From an uncultured Pseudomonadota bacterium (GTDB taxonomy: Bacteria > Pseudomonadota > Alphaproteobacteria > Rs-D84): a stretch of DNA of 8,441 nucleotides. The position numbers were made by a program, and so were the translations under genes. How positions within the stretch are numbered: position 1 is the stretch's first letter; the number at the start of each line of letters is the position of its first letter. Below the pieces are notes generated by a model. That model saw nothing but the letters and a program-made list of their open reading frames with translations, made no database searches and was not told the origin of the DNA. Positions 4,609-8,441 of the stretch are shown one piece after another. The DNA is taken from the NCBI GenBank assembly GCA_947306185.1, contig CAMZFU010000038.1:1-8441 (forward strand), written 5' to 3'.

Positions 4609-5967
4609 ATGAAATATAAATTAGTTTCTGGATTGGGAATATTTGTGGTTTTGCCTGCGATTGCGGGTGCACGCCTGCCGGCGGTTAATATGTCCGCAGG
4701 TGCAATTTCGGCGCGTGCGCAATATGGTGTTGCGGTTGAAAAAGCCACGAATGATGCCAAAACAGTAAAAACAATTTCGGCAAGTAAATTAGTGCCGGTA
4801 TCAAATGGCGAACGTGGTGCAACGGTTAAGAAAAACGTTGTGCAACGCAGCGCAAAAAAAAAATCAGCAGTAAGTAAAGATACTGGTGAAAAAATATCTG
4901 CGAATGCGGAATATTTGATACCTAATCGCCCAAGTTCCGATTTATGGGCGCGGACGGATACGCCATTGCGTATGCCACGCGCAAACGAATTTTCTGTGAT
5001 AACATCTGATTCTGTATTACCCGAAGAAAGTCTTGACTCTTTTGCGGACAATGATATTCAAGAGGTTCGTGCACGTGTGAATAGTTTGGATGCACAACTT
5101 GCGCGTCTGGCCGATTTACAGGCCAAGGCCGAAGCATCGGTAAAATCATCGCACACCGTATCAACACGCCCATCTGTGGAAACAAGTATTTATCCAGCGG
5201 ATGCGGTTGCAATGAATTTCAATAATGAAATTGCGCCATCTGAATCGCGTTCTATTCCGAAATCTGTGGTACGTGATGATTTGTCATCCAATGGCGATGT
5301 AAAGGTTTCACGTATGGTTGTTGCGCGTGATGATTTAGTTGGCGATGATGTTATTATGCGTTCTGTAAATAAAAAGGATTCTGCGGCCAAGATTCAAGAT
5401 GTACGCGATGATATGACCAAGATGTCGCCGTCTGAATTGCGCCGTGCATTCAGAAAGACGTTCTTGTCGGAAAACAAACACCTTTCTACGTATTCTATTG
5501 ATGATAAATACGATGTGGCAAGTGATTTGTCTTCGTCTTTCGAGGGTTTCACATCTGCACGTGATTTGTCCGAAGATTCTGCCAAGATTCGTCCGTTGGA
5601 AATTAAAATAAGATTTAGAAATTCTGATTCCGCGTTATCACGCGATAACTATAATTTGTTGTCAGAATATGCGGGAATAGTTGTTTCTAATCCGAAACGT
5701 GCCATTCAAGTTGCTATCCCAGAAATGTTAACAACCTCAACCGATGCACGTAAATTGACGGCGCGTCGCCTTGCCATCATTGAACAGGTTTTGCGTGATA
5801 CCGGTGTTGCAGAACAACGCATTGTGCCGGTTTTGTCTTCACGTGACGAAGAAGGTTTTGTGTTGCGTATAATTTCCAATGAACAATATGAAACTTTGAC
5901 ACGTCAAAAACGCAATATGTTTGGCGACAAGGTCGGATCAAAGACATATAAAAGTATGACCTGGTAA
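4609..5967 (+). CDS. Exported protein with coiled coil, RDD repeats and degenerate OmpA-like C-terminal domain
   Basis: The product is 452 aa from the ATG at 4609, chosen because AGGAAGG and AAAGGA (4594-4606) lie just upstream and a signal peptide starts there; the ATG at 4582 has neither. Residues 1-21 (MKYK, hydrophobic core, AIAGA) form a Sec signal peptide. Residues 35-100 are Lys/Ala/Ser-rich and probably disordered. Residues 148-177 (EVRARVNSLDAQLARLADLQ) have heptad character and likely form a coiled coil. Four short repeats of the form RDD(L/M) or RDL occur at about 222, 240, 266 and 318. Residues 327-425 resemble an OmpA/MotB-type peptidoglycan-binding fold: LSEYAGIVVSNPKRAIQVAI, then DARKLTARRLAIIEQVLRDTG and AEQRI match the helix-strand pattern, but the usual GHTD segment is missing. 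A cell-wall-associated periplasmic protein is the best guess. The comF gene starts 8 bases after its stop, so the two are probably co-transcribed. Confidence 0.75.
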   Translation: MKYKLVSGLGIFVVLPAIAGARLPAVNMSAGAISARAQYGVAVEKATNDAKTVKTISASKLVPVSNGERGATVKKNVVQRSAKKKSAVSKDTGEKISANAEYLIPNRPSSDLWARTDTPLRMPRANEFSVITSDSVLPEESLDSFADNDIQEVRARVNSLDAQLARLADLQAKAEASVKSSHTVSTRPSVETSIYPADAVAMNFNNEIAPSESRSIPKSVVRDDLSSNGDVKVSRMVVARDDLVGDDVIMRSVNKKDSAAKIQDVRDDMTKMSPSELRRAFRKTFLSENKHLSTYSIDDKYDVASDLSSSFEGFTSARDLSEDSAKIRPLEIKIRFRNSDSALSRDNYNLLSEYAGIVVSNPKRAIQVAIPEMLTTSTDARKLTARRLAIIEQVLRDTGVAEQRIVPVLSSRDEEGFVLRIISNEQYETLTRQKRNMFGDKVGSKTYKSMTW

Positions 5968-5975
5968 AAAGTCGC

Positions 5976-6707
5976 GTGTCTGTTATAAATAAATATTTCA
6001 ATAAGGTTTTAGATTTCTTGTTTCCACCGTCGTGTCCGATTTGTGGTGCGCCGGTGGAATCTCATGGACATTTGTGTGGTGATTGTTGGTCTTGTTTTGA
6101 ATGGATTGACGGGCCGCATTGTGTATGTTGTGGTTATCCATTTCCAGACGATTATGAACCAGATTCTAATGCAATGTGCCCCGTATGTGCGGCGGGTAAA
6201 AATGAATTAGATTTTATTCGTGCGGCCTGTATCTATGATGATATGTCGCGCAGTGTGATGTTGCCATTTAAACATGGTGGGCGTATAAAGTTTGCACGGT
6301 TTATGTCGCATGCGATGATTTGGGCATTGCGTGATGTGGATATAAAGCCCGATATTGTTATTCCGGTGCCATTGGCGAATCGTCGTTTGTTTCATCGTGG
6401 TTATAATCAGGCAACATTACTCGCGCGGGAAATATCACGTGTGTATAATGCACCAATTGATTATGACAGTGTGCACAGGTTATATCGACCAAATATGGGG
6501 CATAAAACACATGCGGAACGGGCACGGAATATTCGCGGTGTTTTTAGTGTTATGGATACAGGTAAAATACGGGGCAAGAAAATATTACTGGTCGATGACG
6601 TTATGACGTCTGGGGCGACTTTTGATGAACTTGCGCGCGTATTGCGTCGTGCGGGTGCGGTGGCGGTATATGGTGTTGTATTCTGTCGGGTTGTCCGCGC
6701 AGATTAA
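5976..6707 (+). CDS. comF: ComF-family phosphoribosyltransferase
   Basis: This 243-aa protein has the full ComF architecture. The N-terminal zinc-binding part has CPICG (20-24), CGDC (35-38), CVCCG (49-53) and CPVC (68-71). The type I phosphoribosyltransferase domain follows, with VIPVPL (128-133), RGYNQATLLARE (141-152) and the PRPP-binding loop VDDVMTSGAT (206-215). In naturally competent bacteria ComF helps take transported single-stranded DNA into the cytoplasm; in most other bacteria its role is unknown, and some members were annotated as amidophosphoribosyltransferases by similarity. The start is a GTG at 5976 with almost no Shine-Dalgarno match. It is preferred because MSVINKYFNKVLDFLFPPSCPICG has the normal spacing to the first zinc cysteine and because the upstream stop is only 8 bases away, which suggests translational coupling. 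No terminator separates it from the valS promoter. Confidence 0.93.
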   Translation: MSVINKYFNKVLDFLFPPSCPICGAPVESHGHLCGDCWSCFEWIDGPHCVCCGYPFPDDYEPDSNAMCPVCAAGKNELDFIRAACIYDDMSRSVMLPFKHGGRIKFARFMSHAMIWALRDVDIKPDIVIPVPLANRRLFHRGYNQATLLAREISRVYNAPIDYDSVHRLYRPNMGHKTHAERARNIRGVFSVMDTGKIRGKKILLVDDVMTSGATFDELARVLRRAGAVAVYGVVFCRVVRAD

Positions 6708-6723
6708 AATATTGTATGCGTGC

Positions 6724-6751
6724 TTGAAATTCATTTTATATTTGGTATTAT
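6724..6751 (+). promoter_or_regulatory. Sigma-70-type promoter for valS
   Basis: TTGAAA (6724-6729) and TATTAT (6746-6751) are 16 bases apart, the same hexamers and spacing as at 3810. Transcription start would be near 6757. I see no T-box or other leader structure in the roughly 25 bases before the ATG. Confidence 0.6.
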
Positions 6752-6783
6752 TTGACGAACTGTAAAACCAAGGAATATACGTT

Positions 6784-8392
6784 ATGAAAATAGAACTGGG
6801 TAAAAATATAAGTCCGCGCGATATCGAAACGCGTATTCAGGCATTTTGGGATGAAAATAATTTCTGGGACAATGATGTCAATTCCAAAAAAACGCCGTTC
6901 TGCGTTATGATGCCACCACCGAATGTTACGGGTAATTTGCACATGGGGCATGCATTGGATAATGTGCTGACTGATATTATTTGCCGGTATAAACGTATGT
7001 GTGGTTATGATGTGTTGTGGCAACCGGGTACAGATCATGCCGCAATTGCGACCCAGTTATTAATTGAACGTGATTTATCCAAACGTGGAATCAATCCGAA
7101 TTCTTTGACTTTTGATGAGAAATTAAATGCCGCATGGGATTGGACCAAAGAATATGGTGGCCAGATTATACGGCAATTGCATATATTGGGTGCGACACCT
7201 GTATGGAAACGTGAAAGATTCACTATGGACAAGGGATTGTCAGAAAATGTGACAAGATTGTTCGTTAAAATGTATAACGAAGGTTTAATATATCGTGCAA
7301 AGCGTATGTTGAATTGGTGTCCAAAACAGCAAACAACCGTGTCTGATTTGGAAATTGAAACACGCGAAGAACACGGCAAGTTTTATTATTTCAATTATCC
7401 GCTTGTGGGTGGTGGTTTTATTGAAATTGCGACCACGCGTCCGGAAACATTGTTCGGTGACAAGGCAATTGCGATTCACCCGGAAAATGAAAAGTTGAAA
7501 CACCTTATTGGGAAAAAGGCAATTATCCCATTAACAGATATTGAAATACCGGTTATCGCGGATGAACACGCGGACCCAGAAAAGGGAACTGGGGCGGTGA
7601 AAATTACACCGGCACACGACTTTGATGACTGGGAGGTTGGGCAACGTCATAACCTTGAACCATTGTGTATATTGACATTGGATGCCAAATTGAATAATGA
7701 ATCTGTTATCCCAGAAAAATATCGTGGTATGGACAGATATGTTGCCCGCAAGGCAATTGTTGAAGATATTGAAGCCGCAGGCCTTATGACCAAGATTGAA
7801 GACAAGGTTATTCCGACACCATATTCTGAACGTGGTGGTGTGCCGGTTGAACCGATGATAACAACGCAATGGTTTGTTGATGCGGAAAAATTGGCGATAC
7901 CTGCGATTAAGGCGGTGGAAGAAGGCAAAATTAAATTTATGCCGGAACATCGTTATAATTTGTTTATGGCTTGGATGAAAAATATTCGTCCGTGGAATAT
8001 TTCGCGTCAGTTGTGGTGGGGGCATCGTATACCCGCATGGTATGATGCAGAAGGCAACGTATATGTTACCGAAACCAAAGAAGAAGCAATAAAGCAATCT
8101 GGGGGCAAAGAATTAACCCAAGACCAAGACACATTGGATACATGGTTTTCGTCTGGTCAATGGCCATTTGCAACATTAGATTGGCCGGAAAAAACACCAG
8201 AATTGGCCAAATATTATCCAACGGATTATTTGTGCACTGGTTTTGATTTAATATTCTTTTGGGTTGCACGTATGATAATGATGTCTTTGTATGCGACTGG
8301 TGAGGTTCCGTTCAAAACAGTGTACATGCATGGTATGGTTGTTGACAAGTTCGGCAAGAAAATGTCCAAGAGCAAGGGCAACGGTACCGACC
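6784..8392 (+). CDS. valS: Valyl-tRNA synthetase, 3' part missing (contig end)
   Basis: ValRS charges tRNA-Val with valine and hydrolyses mischarged Thr-tRNA. The ATG at 6784 follows AAGGAA (6770-6775) at 8 bases. Class I motifs run in order: PPPNVTGNLHMGH (44-56, the HIGH site is HMGH), QPGTDHAAIATQ (80-91), the CP1 editing domain with TTRPETLFGD (217-226) and GTGAVKITPAHDFDDWEVG (268-286), NISRQLWWGHRIPAWY (405-420), LDTWFSSGQWPF (451-462), and KMSKS (526-530). The HMGH form, the PPPNVTG block and the AHDFDDWEVG editing segment point to ValRS rather than IleRS or LeuRS. Only 536 codons are genomic; the family is usually about 870-950 aa, so the anticodon-binding domain and C-terminal coiled coil are missing. 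The last real codon is Asp at 8389-8391; one further C at 8392 fits the start of a Pro codon. Everything after is adapter, so the apparent stop near 8413 is artificial. It has its own promoter. Confidence 0.96.
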
Positions 8393-8441
8393 AGATCGGA
8401 AGAGCACACGTCTGAACTCCAGTCACCCAAGTCTATCTCGT
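8393..8441. other. Illumina TruSeq adapter and index at contig end (artefact)
   Basis: Positions 8393-8426 match the 34-base TruSeq read-2 adapter (AGATCGGAAGAGCACACG and onward to CCAGTCAC). The next eight bases, CCAAGTCT (8427-8434), sit where the sample index belongs, and ATCTCGT (8435-8441) is the first part of the P7 tail. This is library DNA, not genome, and should be trimmed. All reading frames here are artificial. Confidence 0.98.

Noticed and set aside
4590..5051. Minus-strand ORF of 153 codons opposite the exported protein
   Set aside because: It is the antisense frame of a gene with signal peptide, ribosome binding site and recognisable domains; no independent support.
7531..8097. 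Minus-strand ORF of 188 codons opposite valS
   Set aside because: valS is certain by its motifs on the plus strand; the antisense ORF is rich in His, Phe, Arg and Asn as expected for a shadow of this codon usage.
1..8392. CRISPR array, insertion sequence, integrase or tRNA gene
   Set aside because: I looked for regularly spaced repeats, transposase or recombinase motifs and cloverleaf-forming segments on both strands and found none I could support.
8226..8430. Two minus-strand ORFs beginning at the contig end
   Set aside because: Their starts are translated adapter sequence, and the rest is antisense to valS.

Overview
The window looks like one end of an assembled contig from a low-GC, Gram-negative bacterium, most likely an uncultured, host-associated alphaproteobacterium. 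The support is the alphaproteobacterial-looking start of the 5S gene (CTGGTGATTATAG), two Sec-type exported proteins, and an OmpA-like domain that implies an outer membrane and periplasm. The lineage is inferred from memory of these families and has not been searched.

Layout. Positions 1-325 hold the 3' end of a 23S rRNA gene and a complete 5S rRNA gene, closed by a strong intrinsic terminator. From 369 to about 3340 lies a stretch of single-gene units: a small hypothetical protein (406-597), a membrane-anchored class I methyltransferase (738-1490), a convergent small Cys-containing protein on the minus strand (1513-1773), a small single-pass membrane protein (1900-2127) and an orphan D12-class DNA adenine methyltransferase (2230-3336). 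Four terminators in this half, at the 5S gene and after the 406, 738 and 1900 genes, share almost the same CCGCC/GGCGG stem, and three follow plus-strand protein genes directly. From 3357 on come a small exported Cys/Pro-rich protein (3417-3737), a long perfect-looking stem-loop (3752-3799), a zeta-toxin-like P-loop kinase with no visible antitoxin (3868-4521), a two-gene unit of an exported protein with a degenerate OmpA-like domain (4609-5967) plus a ComF-family phosphoribosyltransferase (5976-6707), and valS (6784 to the end).

The last 49 bases (8393-8441) are not genomic. They are the Illumina TruSeq read-2 adapter, an 8-base index and the start of the P7 tail. valS therefore breaks off just after its KMSKS motif because the contig ends there, not because the gene is broken. 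The minus-strand ORFs that begin in this tail give the familiar adapter peptides (TGVQTCALPI, GDWSSDVCSSDL).

Functionally this is mostly housekeeping DNA (rRNA, valS, comF) next to small lineage-specific genes and two defence- or mobility-type orphans (the DNA methyltransferase and the zeta-like kinase). I do not see a clear multi-gene novel system. The best leads are the orphan kinase, the orphan DNA methyltransferase, the exported RDD-repeat/OmpA-like protein coupled to comF, and the repeated terminator stem.
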